In this document: one piece after another, positions 6,528-14,375 of the stretch
Position numbering within the stretch: position 1 is the first letter of the stretch
Layout: every line of letters starts with the position of its first letter
Assembly: GCA_013204985.1 (NCBI GenBank)
Contig: JABMLG010000001.1
Location: 785,124 to 849,123 of the forward strand
DNA: 64,000 nucleotides
Direction: 5' to 3'
Source: Microbacteriaceae bacterium VKM Ac-2855
GTDB lineage: Bacteria; Actinomycetota; Actinomycetes; Actinomycetales; Microbacteriaceae
Position numbers and translations under genes: made by a program
The notes under the pieces: generated by a model
The model's input: only the letters and a program-made list of their open reading frames with translations
Databases searched by the model: none
What the model was told of the DNA's origin: nothing

Positions 6528-8846
6528 ATGTGCCAGCGTCGAACGATGAATCAGCGTGTGGAGACCAGCGCCCACTGGGGCACGTATACCGTCGAGGTGT
6601 CGGCCGAGGGTGACGTGGTCGCTGCGAGGCCGCACGCGGACGATCCCGACGCCTCCCCCGCCATCGGCAACGTCGCGGACGCACACCACGCCCGTTCCCG
6701 CGTGCTCCGCCCCGCCATTCGGCGGCGATGGCTCGAGAACGGACCGAGACCGGATGCGCGCCGCGGCGACCCCGACGACGAGTACGTCGAGGTGGAGTGG
6801 GAGCAGGCGCTCGAGGCACTCGCCGGCGAGCTCGACCGTGTCCGCACCGTGCACGGCAACTCCGCGATCTTCGGCGGCTCGTACGGCTGGGGCAGCGCCG
6901 GTCGATTCCATCACGCCCAGAGCCAACTGCACCGCTTCCTCAACACGATAGGCGGATACACCCGCTCCGTGAACTCGTACAGCCGCGGGTCGAGCGTGGT
7001 GCTGCTGCCGCACGTGATCGGCAGCCAGGCCGACCTCGACCTGCGCGCCAAGCCGGTCTCCTGGGCCGACATCGCCGAGCACACCGACCTCGTGGTGACC
7101 TTCGGCGGGATGCGCCGCTCCAACACGTGGGTGGTCCCCGGCGGCCACGACCGCCACATCGCGAGCGACCGCGCCCGAGCGGTGGGGCGAACAACGCAGG
7201 TGGTCTCGCTCTCGGCCCTGCGCGACGATGCGTTCGCGGATGTGGGCGCCGAATGGATCGGCGTGATGCCCGCGACCGATACCGCCGTGATGCTCGCCCT
7301 GATCCACGTCCTCGTCGTCGAGGGTCTCGCGGACGACGCGTTCCTCGCCCGGTACACCGTCGGCGCGGAGCGTGTGCGCCGCTACGTCCTCGGCGAGGAC
7401 GACGGAATCGCGAAGACACCGGAGTGGGCGGAGGTCATCTCGCGGGCGCCGGCCGACCGCGTCCGTTCGCTCGCGCGACGGATGGCGGGCGGGCGCACCC
7501 TCGTGAACGTCGCTTTCGCGCTGCAGCGCGGCGAGCTGGGCGAGCAGGCCGTCTTCGCCGGGGTGACCCTGGCGGCATTCCTCGGCCAGGTGGGGCTGCC
7601 GGGCGGCGGCTTCGGGCACGGCTACGGCTCGATGGGCGACTACGGCGTCGGCGTGTCCGGGCCGAAGCTGCCCACGTTCGGACAGGGCCGGAATCCCGTC
7701 GACGCGTTCATCCCCTGCGCGCGGATCAGCGACCTCCTCCTGCATCCCGGCGAAGAGTTCAGCTACGACGGCGAGCGGCACCGGTACCCCGAGACCGCGC
7801 TGGCCTACTGGGCCGGCGGGAACCCGTTCCACCACCATCAGGACCTCCGCCGGCTTCGCCGCGCGTTCGCCCGGCTGGACACCTTCGTGGTGAACGAGAC
7901 GCACTGGACGGCGACCGCGAAGCACGCCGACATCGTGCTCCCCATCGCGAGCTCGCTGGAGCGGGACGACGTCGCAGCGGGTGCCGGCGATGCGAGGCTG
8001 CGCGCCGTGCCCCGGGCCGTCGCTCCGCTCGGCGAGAGCCGCGAGGAGTTCGCGATCTTCGCTGAGCTCGCCGGTCGGATGAGCCTCGGCCCGGCTTTCC
8101 ACGAAAGACTCGATTCGAGCGGATGGCTGCGCCGGCTGTACACGCAGTGGCGGGAGGCGCCGGGCTCGCCGACCGCGCCGGCGTTCGATGAGTTCTGGCA
8201 GGAGGGCGGGGTTCCGCTGCCGCAGCAGCCTTACTCGGACACGGTTTTCGCGGCGTTCCGAGCTGATCCGGAGGCGCATCCGCTTCAGACGCCGAGCGGA
8301 CGGATCGAGCTGTTCTCAGCGACTCTCGACGGCTTCGGCCTCGCGGATGCCCCCGGCCAGGCCCGGTGGATCGAACCGACGCAGTGGTGGGCCTCGCCTC
8401 ACGCGGAGCGTTACCCGCTGCACCTGCTGGCCAATCAACCCAGTCACCGGCTGCACAGCCAGCACGACATGGGCTCGGCGAGCCGCTCGACGAAAGTGGC
8501 GGGGCGGGAGGCGATCCGCCTGCATCCGCGGGATGCGCACTCGCGCGATGTGGTCGACGGCGACGTCGTGCGCGTCAGCAGTCCACAGGGATCGCTGCTC
8601 GCCGGTGTGCGCATCGACGACGCCGTCCTGCCGGGGGTCGCTCAGATGCCGACGGGCGCCTGGTACGACAACTCGCGGCCCGACCTCGCGGACTGCATCA
8701 ACGGCAACGTCAACGTGCTGACCCGCGACGTCGGCACGTCCTCCCTCGCTCAGGGATCGAGCGGCGCCCACGTGCTGGTCGATGTCGAGAAGTGGACCGG
8801 CGAGCTGCCGCCGGTGCGCGCGTACGAGCCACCGCTTCTGCGCTGA
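6528..8846 (+). CDS. Molybdopterin oxidoreductase of the BisC/DMSO-reductase family
   Basis: Large molybdenum-cofactor enzyme of about 772 residues that probably reduces an S-oxide or N-oxide (biotin sulfoxide/TMAO type). The N-terminal iron-sulfur Cys motif is absent, as expected for this subfamily. The Mo-ligand serine is in NSYSRGSS (about residue 152). Other landmarks are FGGSYGWGSAGRFHHAQSQL, YWAGGNPFHHHQD, VVNETHWTATAKHADIVLP and the C-terminal cofactor-binding LANQPSHRLHSQHDMG. No signal peptide is seen, so it is likely cytoplasmic, like BisC. I use the ATG at 6528 because GAGGG lies seven bases before it; ATG 6546 is an alternative. A role in recycling oxidised methionine or biotin would fit the sulfur theme of the region, but this is inference. 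Confidence 0.88.
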   Translation: MCQRRTMNQRVETSAHWGTYTVEVSAEGDVVAARPHADDPDASPAIGNVADAHHARSRVLRPAIRRRWLENGPRPDARRGDPDDEYVEVEWEQALEALAGELDRVRTVHGNSAIFGGSYGWGSAGRFHHAQSQLHRFLNTIGGYTRSVNSYSRGSSVVLLPHVIGSQADLDLRAKPVSWADIAEHTDLVVTFGGMRRSNTWVVPGGHDRHIASDRARAVGRTTQVVSLSALRDDAFADVGAEWIGVMPATDTAVMLALIHVLVVEGLADDAFLARYTVGAERVRRYVLGEDDGIAKTPEWAEVISRAPADRVRSLARRMAGGRTLVNVAFALQRGELGEQAVFAGVTLAAFLGQVGLPGGGFGHGYGSMGDYGVGVSGPKLPTFGQGRNPVDAFIPCARISDLLLHPGEEFSYDGERHRYPETALAYWAGGNPFHHHQDLRRLRRAFARLDTFVVNETHWTATAKHADIVLPIASSLERDDVAAGAGDARLRAVPRAVAPLGESREEFAIFAELAGRMSLGPAFHERLDSSGWLRRLYTQWREAPGSPTAPAFDEFWQEGGVPLPQQPYSDTVFAAFRADPEAHPLQTPSGRIELFSATLDGFGLADAPGQARWIEPTQWWASPHAERYPLHLLANQPSHRLHSQHDMGSASRSTKVAGREAIRLHPRDAHSRDVVDGDVVRVSSPQGSLLAGVRIDDAVLPGVAQMPTGAWYDNSRPDLADCINGNVNVLTRDVGTSSLAQGSSGAHVLVDVEKWTGELPPVRAYEPPLLR

Positions 8847-8872
8847 AGGGCGCGGTGACGGTCGCCCGCGCC

Positions 8873-8924
8873 GAGGGGTTGCCGTTTCTTTGACAGCGCC
8901 CTGTCAAAGAAACGGCAACCCCTC
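8873..8924. terminator. Perfect 24-bp hairpin, bidirectional terminator
   Basis: Arms 8873-8896 and 8901-8924 are perfect reverse complements with a CGCC loop; the core of the left arm is GGGGTTGCCGTTTCTTTGAC. It lies between the convergent molybdoenzyme gene (ends 8846) and Dabb gene (ends 8940), so it can stop transcription from both sides. A single-arm copy lies at 9621-9645. Confidence 0.85.
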
Positions 8925-8939
8925 TCTCGCGGTGAGCGG

Positions 8940-9242
8940 CTACAGCTCGAAATCGACGCTCGCGCGCTCCGAGACCAGGGTGCCGACGAAGGCCGCGACC
9001 TTCACGTGCTCGGGGTGCACCTGGTAACGGCCGAGGGCGTCGAGGTCGGCGTACTGCGAGACGAGGGCGATGTCCCAGTTGCGCTCGGGGTCGGCGATGT
9101 TGCCGCCGACCTCGATCGCCTCGATCTCAGCGATGACGCCCTTCAGGGCGAGCAGACGCTCGGCGATCTGGGCGGCGTGATCGCGCTTGGTCTCAGGATC
9201 ATTGGCGTTCAGACGCCAGGCCACGATGTGTCGGATACTCAT
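8940..9242 (-). CDS. Dabb (stress-responsive alpha/beta barrel) domain protein
   Basis: A 100-residue Dabb protein. The family signature IRHIVAWRL at the N-terminus and the C-terminal block YQVHPEHVKVAAFVGTLVSE are both present, so the protein is full length. Dabb proteins form dimeric ferredoxin-like barrels; some are aromatic cyclases or are stress induced, but most are uncharacterised. ATG at 9242 is the only sensible start. It is transcribed away from the decayed HNH fragment and ends at the strong hairpin shared with the molybdoenzyme gene. No operon partner is evident. Confidence 0.88.
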   Translation of the reverse strand: MSIRHIVAWRLNANDPETKRDHAAQIAERLLALKGVIAEIEAIEVGGNIADPERNWDIALVSQYADLDALGRYQVHPEHVKVAAFVGTLVSERASVDFEL

Positions 9243-9345
9243 GCTCCGACGGTAGCGACGCCCGTGGTTCGCACGCCTGCCGGGACGTCTCGGATCGTCA
9301 TACGGCGTCGGCGAACCGGCCCGCCGTCGACGAGCCGACGCTCCC

Positions 9346-9590
9346 GAGCGCCGGAGCGAGGGCCACCACATCCGACACTGGGCCGACGATGGCCCCACCA
9401 ACCTCGACAACACCGCCCTGCCCGCCGAGAACACCACCCCACCCAGTGGAGGATCGTCATGATCATCGGGATCCCGCACTTCACCCCGCCCTGGCAGATC
9501 GACCCCCACCAACACCCCACACGCAACCGAAGACATCGCCTCCCGAAGACCACCCGACGCACCCGCATCCGACGCACCGACCACACATGA
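9346..9590 (+). pseudogene. Remnant of a DUF222-HNH endonuclease gene (3' end)
   Basis: Two pieces of the C-terminal end of a DUF222-HNH protein survive in different frames. The first (from 9346) reads ERRSEGHHIRHWADDGPTNL then DNTAL, the HNH core with its HH pair, and stops after a frameshift in the region where the second Cys/His block should be. The second, in another frame from about 9450, reads WRIVMIIGIPHFTPPWQIDP, the typical family C-terminus. Nothing upstream of about 9330 is recognisable, because the Dabb gene occupies it. An intact member of the family is at 24969-26510. The region 9243-9691 holds no other gene. Confidence 0.7.
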
Positions 9591-9620
9591 CCGGCGCACT
9601 CGCGAAGGGTTTCCGCCAAC

Positions 9621-9645
9621 GGGTTGCCAGTTCTTTGACATCGCT
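9621..9645. repeat. Half copy of the 8873-8924 hairpin sequence
   Basis: GGGTTGCCAGTTCTTTGACA followed by TCGC matches one arm of the hairpin at 8873-8924 apart from a two-base change, but no second arm is present. It lies about 50 bases past the stop of the minus-strand monooxygenase gene at 9692-11104, so it may be a decayed terminator. Confidence 0.55.
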
Positions 9646-9691
9646 CTCCGCTGGGACCTCGATCATCAGCGGCCGACGGCGTGGCAGAAGC

Positions 9692-11104
9692 TCACGCTTC
9701 GACGCGGGGCCGACGTTCAGGCGCGGGCCGGCCGAGGTGGCCGCGCAAGGTGGAGGTGTCGTAGTCGGCGCGGAACAGACCACGCTCAGTGAGCAGAGGC
9801 ACGACCGTCGACGCGAAGGCATCGAACTGCTCGTGCAGGTAGGCGCTCAGAATCATGAAGCCGTCGACGGCGCTCGCCCGGTACCACTCCTCGATGTGAT
9901 CGGCGATGTCCTCGGGAGCTCCGACGATGATCGGCGTCCTCACCAGCTGCGCGACGAGCAGGTGCCGATAGCTCACCGCCCGCTTCGAACCGACTACTCG
10001 CCCGCTACGGGCGCGCACCACCTCGAGCAGATAACGGCCGGCCGCGTTGAATTTGCCCGCCGTCGTCGGCGACACCGTCTCCTCCAGGCGGTGCGAGGTG
10101 AGTGGGATGCCGATGAAGCGCAGCAGTTGAGGGACCCCCCGGCTCGCGGGCTGCTTCCCGACCGCCGGATCCGTGTCGTCCAGCGACACACGTTCGACCA
10201 ACCGGTCGTAGACGTCCCACGCCTCGGCGCGGGTCGCCGCGACGATCGGCATCAGCGGCGCCAGCAGAGTGAGAGCACCTTCGTCGCGGCTTTCCGCCCG
10301 CACGCGCCCGCGCATCTCGTGGTGGAACTCGATCGCGTCACCGAGGCTGGTGGGGTCGACGAGATGGATGTCGGCGTGACGGGCGGCGAAGTCGCGCGAG
10401 CGCACCGAGGTGCCGGAGTGAACCAGCGGCACGTGACCCTGCGGCGGCCGCAGGACGTTGAGTGCGCCGGCCACGGAGAACTCAGCGCCGTCGTGCTCGA
10501 TCGGAGCCAGCTGGCCGGAATCGATCAGGCGGCCTCGGCGAGCGTCTCGCACGAAGGCCTCCGGCCCGAAGCTGTCCCACAATCCGCGCAGCACGTCCAC
10601 GAACTCCTCCGCCTCGTCGAAGACGTTGAGAGCGGATACCCGGCCCGTGCGACCGAAATTGGCCTGCGCGCGGGCATCCGCGCCGAGCAACAGGTTCAAG
10701 CCGAAGCGACCACTGCTCAGTCGATCGATCGACGCCGAGATTCGCGCCACCGAATACGGCTCACTCACCGCGATCGACATCGTCGCGACGATACCGATCC
10801 GTCGGGTCTTGGCTAGGAGGAACGAGGCCGTGCTGATCGGCTCGGTGCGCGCGAGCAGGTACGGCTCGGTGGTTTCGAGTTCGGGGCCGGTCGAGAGCCA
10901 GTCCCCGATGAACACGAAGTCGAGGTGAGCGGCCTCAGCGGTGCGGGCGAGACGCGCCAGAGCGCGCGCATCCGCGGCGGGGTCGTTGTGAGCCCCGGGC
11001 ATCCGCCAGCCGGAGGGGAAGGCACCCAATGAGCGTGCCGTCGTCCCGAGCACGACGTGCCCCGATCTCTCGAACCAACTGTTGTCGCTTGGAATGGTGC
11101 TCAT
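9692..11104 (-). CDS. Flavin-dependent monooxygenase, NtaA/SnaA/DszA (SoxA) family
   Basis: A 470-residue luciferase-like monooxygenase of the NtaA/SnaA/DszA subfamily, which uses reduced FMN supplied by a separate reductase to open C-S or C-N bonds. Landmarks are EAAHLDFVFIGDW near residue 60, TRRIGIVATMSIAVSEPYSV, the FMN-binding SSGRFGLNLLLGADARAQ, NVFDEAEEFVDVLRGLW, and the C-terminal DGFMILSAYLHEQFDAF typical of this branch. The ATG at 11104 has GAAGGA directly abutting it, too close to act as a ribosome site; instead -10-like TAACAT ends seven bases before the ATG, so the message is probably leaderless. It stands alone, but an upstream element at 11187-11209 resembles one in front of operon 1, suggesting shared control. 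Confidence 0.88.
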   Translation of the reverse strand: MSTIPSDNSWFERSGHVVLGTTARSLGAFPSGWRMPGAHNDPAADARALARLARTAEAAHLDFVFIGDWLSTGPELETTEPYLLARTEPISTASFLLAKTRRIGIVATMSIAVSEPYSVARISASIDRLSSGRFGLNLLLGADARAQANFGRTGRVSALNVFDEAEEFVDVLRGLWDSFGPEAFVRDARRGRLIDSGQLAPIEHDGAEFSVAGALNVLRPPQGHVPLVHSGTSVRSRDFAARHADIHLVDPTSLGDAIEFHHEMRGRVRAESRDEGALTLLAPLMPIVAATRAEAWDVYDRLVERVSLDDTDPAVGKQPASRGVPQLLRFIGIPLTSHRLEETVSPTTAGKFNAAGRYLLEVVRARSGRVVGSKRAVSYRHLLVAQLVRTPIIVGAPEDIADHIEEWYRASAVDGFMILSAYLHEQFDAFASTVVPLLTERGLFRADYDTSTLRGHLGRPAPERRPRVEA

Positions 11105-11186
11105 TCCTTCGATGTTATGGACTCTCGAAGAACCCGGATCTCTTGTGACGAATGAAGACGGCTATCGATGAGCATGCCCGATCGAT

Positions 11187-11209
11187 ACCGATTGGATAAT
11201 GTGATGCCT
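11187..11209 (-). promoter_or_regulatory. Putative activator site upstream of DszA-like gene
   Basis: On the minus strand this reads CACATTATCCAATCGGTATC, close to CACTTTATCCATTCGATAAG at 24091-24113 upstream of the operon 1 leader. It starts about 85 bases upstream of the monooxygenase start. The shared sequence is what I see; a common activator is inference. Confidence 0.4.
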
Positions 11210-11248
11210 TTCTTCCTTATCGACCTGTGCAGACCGATAGATCATCTG

Positions 11249-11319
11249 ACGCGACGGCGGGATTCGAACCCGCGTACACGGTTTTGCAGACCGCTCCCTG
11301 ACCACTCGGGCACGCCGCG
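11249..11319 (-). tRNA. tRNA-Cys (GCA anticodon)
   Basis: A full cloverleaf of 71 bases folds on the minus strand. The acceptor stem CGCGGCG pairs with CGTCGCG, the anticodon arm is GCGGT-CTGCAAA-ACCGT with anticodon GCA, and the T arm is GCGGG-TTCGAAT-CCCGC. The variable loop is four bases, as in tRNA-Cys. The CCA end is not encoded. It stands alone, between the DszA-like gene and a short hypothetical gene. Confidence 0.92.
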
Positions 11320-11432
11320 ATGAGAACGCTAAGACGAGAACGGACCCGGCTCCACGTCGCCTGCCCCAACGGCTCCGTCAGCCGCTGCCGCTGCCGCCTC
11401 GACGGCGGGGTTGAGCTGACAAGTCGCGCGCG

Positions 11433-11654
11433 TCAAGCGGGCACCAGCACCGCGTCGGCCGCGATCGCTCCGAACCGGATGATCGCCTCCTCGGCGTCGA
11501 TCTCGCCTGCATCGAGCGCGGCAATGGTGCGGAGTGCGTCGATCTTCCGGCGCGCTCGGTCGGCGGGCCCGGAGCCGACCGAATCGATGGCGTTGAATGC
11601 ACAGAGCCTGGCCAGTACCGCGTCGCGGCTCCAGCGTCCGATGACGGAAGTCAT
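11433..11654 (-). CDS. Hypothetical 73-residue protein
   Basis: A short gene supported mainly by a GGGAGG six bases before its ATG at 11654 and by normal coding composition. The product is soluble, helical-looking and Ala/Arg/Asp rich (for example [20 protein letters not shown] and a central [20 protein letters not shown]), with no membrane segment or known motif. The remainder of the intergenic space on both sides is more AT-rich and holds no other convincing frame. I do not recognise it and infer no function. Confidence 0.5.
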   Translation of the reverse strand: MTSVIGRWSRDAVLARLCAFNAIDSVGSGPADRARRKIDALRTIAALDAGEIDAEEAIIRFGAIAADAVLVPA

Positions 11655-11817
11655 TCGTGCCTCCCGGCGTATCTCGTCGTGTCGCGAATAGAGGAATCGT
11701 GCCGCGAACAGACGAATCGCGTCGCGGATGGATGAGAGAAGAGTGACGAACTTGCACTGAGAATGCACGCACTATGACGGGTTATGTCGTTTATCGCACC
11801 GATTTCGTTGCGGTTCA

Positions 11818-11905
11818 TGGCCGAGTGCACCTCGACGTCGGCGCCGTGATCGAAGGGTCGGATCAGGTACGGGGTCGCGATCGTATCGTCGATCACGAGC
11901 GGGAT
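11818..11905 (-). pseudogene. metY: Fragment of O-acetylhomoserine sulfhydrylase gene (metY)
   Basis: About 29 codons encode [20 protein letters not shown] followed by GADVEVHSA, which matches the highly conserved active-site-proximal stretch of O-acetylhomoserine (thiol)-lyase just before the PLP lysine segment (normally HSATKFLGGHG). Here the sequence departs right after HSA, so the lysine is lost, and nothing upstream of the Ile-Pro is recognisable. It is a relic of a sulfur-assimilation gene. The rest of 11655-12153 contains no other recognisable gene. Confidence 0.65.
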
Positions 11906-12153
11906 CCGATGCCGTCGTTCCCGTTCCCGTCGTTTTCAGGGGCGAGCGCGGCATGGTCGTCGGGCGCGATGGCGTGGTGGTCGGCACCGAGGGGAGGGTA
12001 TCCACGGAAGTGTGGGAACCTCCGCGGACCGAAGTCCAATCGTCGCGACCCGGGGCGTAGCACTCGACACACTCCGCAACGCAGAGCCCACCGCGATCGT
12101 TCCGGCGTCAGAGTGGTCGCGTCGTCCACCCCCGAGCCCGGAAGCAGACCGCA

Positions 12154-12177
12154 ATGACCAGACACAGCATCCGATGA
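12154..12177 (+). other. Seven-codon mini-ORF overlapping the next start
   Basis: ATG at 12154 begins M-T-R-H-S-I-R and its TGA overlaps the ATG of the following monooxygenase (ATGA, 12174-12177). A GGAAG lies about ten bases upstream of the mini-ORF, while the monooxygenase itself has no clear ribosome site. Coupled re-initiation is therefore plausible. Confidence 0.4.
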
Positions 12178-13196
12178 CCCGCCCACTGAAGCTCGGGTTC
12201 CACACCCGCGTCCCCTTCCCCGACGGCCGCGTCGCCGACGGGGTCCGCGAAGGCATCGAGCTGTTCCGTGCTGGTGAGGATCTCGGATACGACCGCGGCT
12301 GGGTCTACCAGCGCCACTTCGACAACTACCTCGCCTCTCCCCTGGTCTACCTGCCAGTGGTGGCACAGCACACGAAGCGGATCGGTCTCGGCACAGCCAT
12401 CATCGGCATCCGCTACGAGGACCCGGTGCTCTTGGCCGAGGCGGCGAGTGTCGCCGACCACCTCACCGACGGTCGGCTGCAGCTCGGGCTGAGCACGGGT
12501 CAGGGCGGCTACGACGCCGCCTTCGGTCAGCCGGTGAACGACGGCCGCGAGCAGGCGCAGCAACGGCTGGCCACGTTCCTGCGCGGTATCCGCGGCGAGA
12601 GCGTCGGCGAGGCGACCGACCGCGACGGTACCCCGCTCGGTCTGGATCTCACGGTCCGCGGCGCCAGCGCCGGGCTGCCCGGTCGGGTCTGGTTCGGCGG
12701 CGGATCCGTCGCATCGGCCGAGCGGATCGGCTCGCAGGGCCTGCGGCTGATGCTCAGTACCATCCTCACCAGCTCGGTCGATGACTACAACGCGGAGCAG
12801 CTCCGCGCCATCGAGGCGTACCGCGCGGCGCACGTCGGCCCAGAGGTGCCGCGCGTCTCGGTGAGCCGCTCCATCCTCCCGGCGACCAGCCCGGAAACGG
12901 CACGGCTCTACGCCGCGTACGACGAGGAGCGCAGAACACAGGGACCAGCGGCATCCCGTCCGTCGGGTGCGCTGGATCCGCGGATCGTTCCCGAGGCGAA
13001 GTTCACCGTCAGCGGCTCGATCCACGGCGATCCGCAGTACGTGGTGGAGCAGTTGCTCGCCGACGTGGCGGTGGCCGAGGCGGATGAGCTGATCGCGTTC
13101 CTCCCGCCGGCCTTTGGCCTGGCCGAGAACCTGCGTCTGATCGAGGACATCGTGACCCACGTGGCCCCGCACCTGGGCTGGCAGCCCGCCACCTGA
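12174..13196 (+). CDS. LLM-class flavin-dependent oxidoreductase
   Basis: A 340-residue luciferase-like oxidoreductase using FMN (or F420) with a TIM-barrel fold. Visible landmarks are LKLGFHTRVPFPDG at the N-terminus, GEDLGYDRGWVYQRHFDN, the strand-helix pair RIGLGTAIIGIRYEDPVLLA, the cofactor/phosphate-binding TDGRLQLGLSTGQGGYDAAF, and VWFGGGSVASAERIG. The last helix region ADELIAFLPPAFGLAENLRL closes the barrel. The ATG at 12174 is chosen because homologous coding sequence begins there; it overlaps the stop of a seven-codon mini-ORF. Substrate unknown. Lying between sulfur-linked genes and a tRNA-Cys, it may serve the same scavenging role, but that is inference. Confidence 0.86.
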   Translation: MTRPLKLGFHTRVPFPDGRVADGVREGIELFRAGEDLGYDRGWVYQRHFDNYLASPLVYLPVVAQHTKRIGLGTAIIGIRYEDPVLLAEAASVADHLTDGRLQLGLSTGQGGYDAAFGQPVNDGREQAQQRLATFLRGIRGESVGEATDRDGTPLGLDLTVRGASAGLPGRVWFGGGSVASAERIGSQGLRLMLSTILTSSVDDYNAEQLRAIEAYRAAHVGPEVPRVSVSRSILPATSPETARLYAAYDEERRTQGPAASRPSGALDPRIVPEAKFTVSGSIHGDPQYVVEQLLADVAVAEADELIAFLPPAFGLAENLRLIEDIVTHVAPHLGWQPAT

Positions 13197-13200
13197 TCGG

Positions 13201-13266
13201 CTGCGCTGTCGTTTCCGCCGCGCGCGGGTGCAATGCCACCCGCGCGCGGTGAAAACAACAGCGCAG
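13201..13266. terminator. Long hairpin terminator, family B
   Basis: Arms 13201-13230 and 13237-13266 pair over 30 bases with three mismatches, with the core CCGCGCGCGGGTG. It follows the LLM stop by a few bases. A closely related hairpin is at 14289-14348. Confidence 0.8.
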
Positions 13267-13560
13267 CGGAGGCCCTCGAAGCCCGGGCTCGAGGCATTCG
13301 TCGATCACGTGATGCCGACGACCGTTGACCGTGCGTCGACCCTGCGACTCCGGCCAGCCGAGTACCCCGCGGGCGAATTCCTTACTGAAGCCGTGCCCGT
13401 GCGCGTGTGCGGAAGCGCTGTTCCGCGACCAGAAGATGACCTCCGGTGGTGACTGCTCGAAATCGAACCATCCACGAGCAGCCACTCGTGATAGTCGACG
13501 CACTCTGCGGCGAAGGCCTCGGCGAACGTGCCGAACCAGTCCGGGTTCTACTGCAGGGCA
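13267..13560 (-). pseudogene. Unidentified decayed gene
   Basis: Two minus-strand pieces look like former protein sequence. The first reads NPDWFGTFAEAFAAECVDYH then EWLLVDG and is preceded directly by an in-frame TAG. A shift of one base at GGATGGTTC leads into WFDFEQSPPEVIFWSRNSAS and on to GFSKEFARGVLGWPESQGRR. The joined piece would be a continuous acidic, aromatic-rich domain, so a frameshift plus a nonsense change is the simplest reading. I do not recognise the family. The rest of 13267-13783 has no convincing gene. Confidence 0.4.
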
Positions 13561-13783
13561 TGGGCGACGGGGCGGCCGGGGCGGCGGTCCTCAGGAGCAA
13601 CTTGCCCTCTCCGCTCACCCGCCGATGCCCCCACGTCCAGTTCCCGCGTAACGAAGCGCGCCCCACGTCACACTCCGCAATCACCCTCGATATCCGTGGG
13701 CGGGAGGCGCAGGGTGAAGAGGACGCCGCTCGCCCGGCGCCGCCCCACCGCCGACCCGCACCGCCGAACAGAACGGACCGATC

Positions 13784-14272
13784 ATGAGCATCACCGACGA
13801 GCTCCTGCGCAACAACGAGACCTACGCCGCCGCCTTCACCGGGCCGCTGCCTCTGTCGCCGAGCAAGCACCTCGCCGTCGTCGCGTGCATGGATGCGCGG
13901 CTCGACGTGTACCGCATCCTCGGCTTGAACGAGGGCGAGTCGCACGTGATCCGCAACGCGGGCGGCGTGATCACCGAGGACGAGATCCGCTCGCTCGCGA
14001 TCAGCCAGCGCCTACTCGGCACCGAGGAGATCATCCTGATCCATCACACGGATTGCGGCATGGTCACCTTCAGCGACGACGAGTTCAAGGAGCAGATCCG
14101 CGCCGAGACCGGCATCCGGCCGCCGTGGGCGCCCGAGGCGTTCCCCGATGCGGCGGAGGATGTGCGACAGTCGATCGCGCGGATCACGGCCAGCCCGTTC
14201 ATCCCGAAGAAGGACGCCGTACGCGGCTTCGTCTTCGACGTGGCGACAGGCCGACTGAACGAGGTGCTGTAA
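13784..14272 (+). CDS. Beta-class carbonic anhydrase
   Basis: Zinc enzyme interconverting CO2 and bicarbonate in the cytoplasm. The 162-residue protein is of the short beta-class type common in actinobacteria. The zinc ligands and dyad are visible: C35-M-D37-A-R39, then H88-T-D-C91 in LIHHTDCGM. VIRNAGGVITEDEIRSLAIS is the conserved segment after the dyad. The ATG at 13784 is preceded only by a weak purine stretch. It stands alone and converges with the acetyltransferase that ends operon 1; a strong shared hairpin separates them. Confidence 0.93.
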   Translation: MSITDELLRNNETYAAAFTGPLPLSPSKHLAVVACMDARLDVYRILGLNEGESHVIRNAGGVITEDEIRSLAISQRLLGTEEIILIHHTDCGMVTFSDDEFKEQIRAETGIRPPWAPEAFPDAAEDVRQSIARITASPFIPKKDAVRGFVFDVATGRLNEVL

Positions 14273-14288
14273 CCGCACGGTCGTGTCG

Positions 14289-14348
14289 CGCTGTCGTTTT
14301 CACCGCGCGCTGGTGGCATGCCGCCCGCGCGCGGTGAAAACGACAGCG
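14289..14348. terminator. Perfect 22-bp hairpin terminator, family B
   Basis: Arms 14289-14310 and 14327-14348 are perfect complements (core TGTCGTTTTCACCGCGCGC), and the loop itself can pair (GGTGGCATGCCGCC). It separates the convergent carbonic anhydrase gene (ends 14272) from the end of operon 1 (14376), so it acts on both. It is a sequence relative of the hairpin at 13201-13266. Confidence 0.85.
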
Positions 14349-14375
14349 TCGCGACGGCGCACCGACAGCGCCGCT

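Noticed and set aside
11329..11432. Short minus-strand frame beginning TTGACGCGCGCG after the 73-residue gene
   Set aside because: No ribosome site, Ala-rich run caused by GCGGCA repeats, no recognisable domain.
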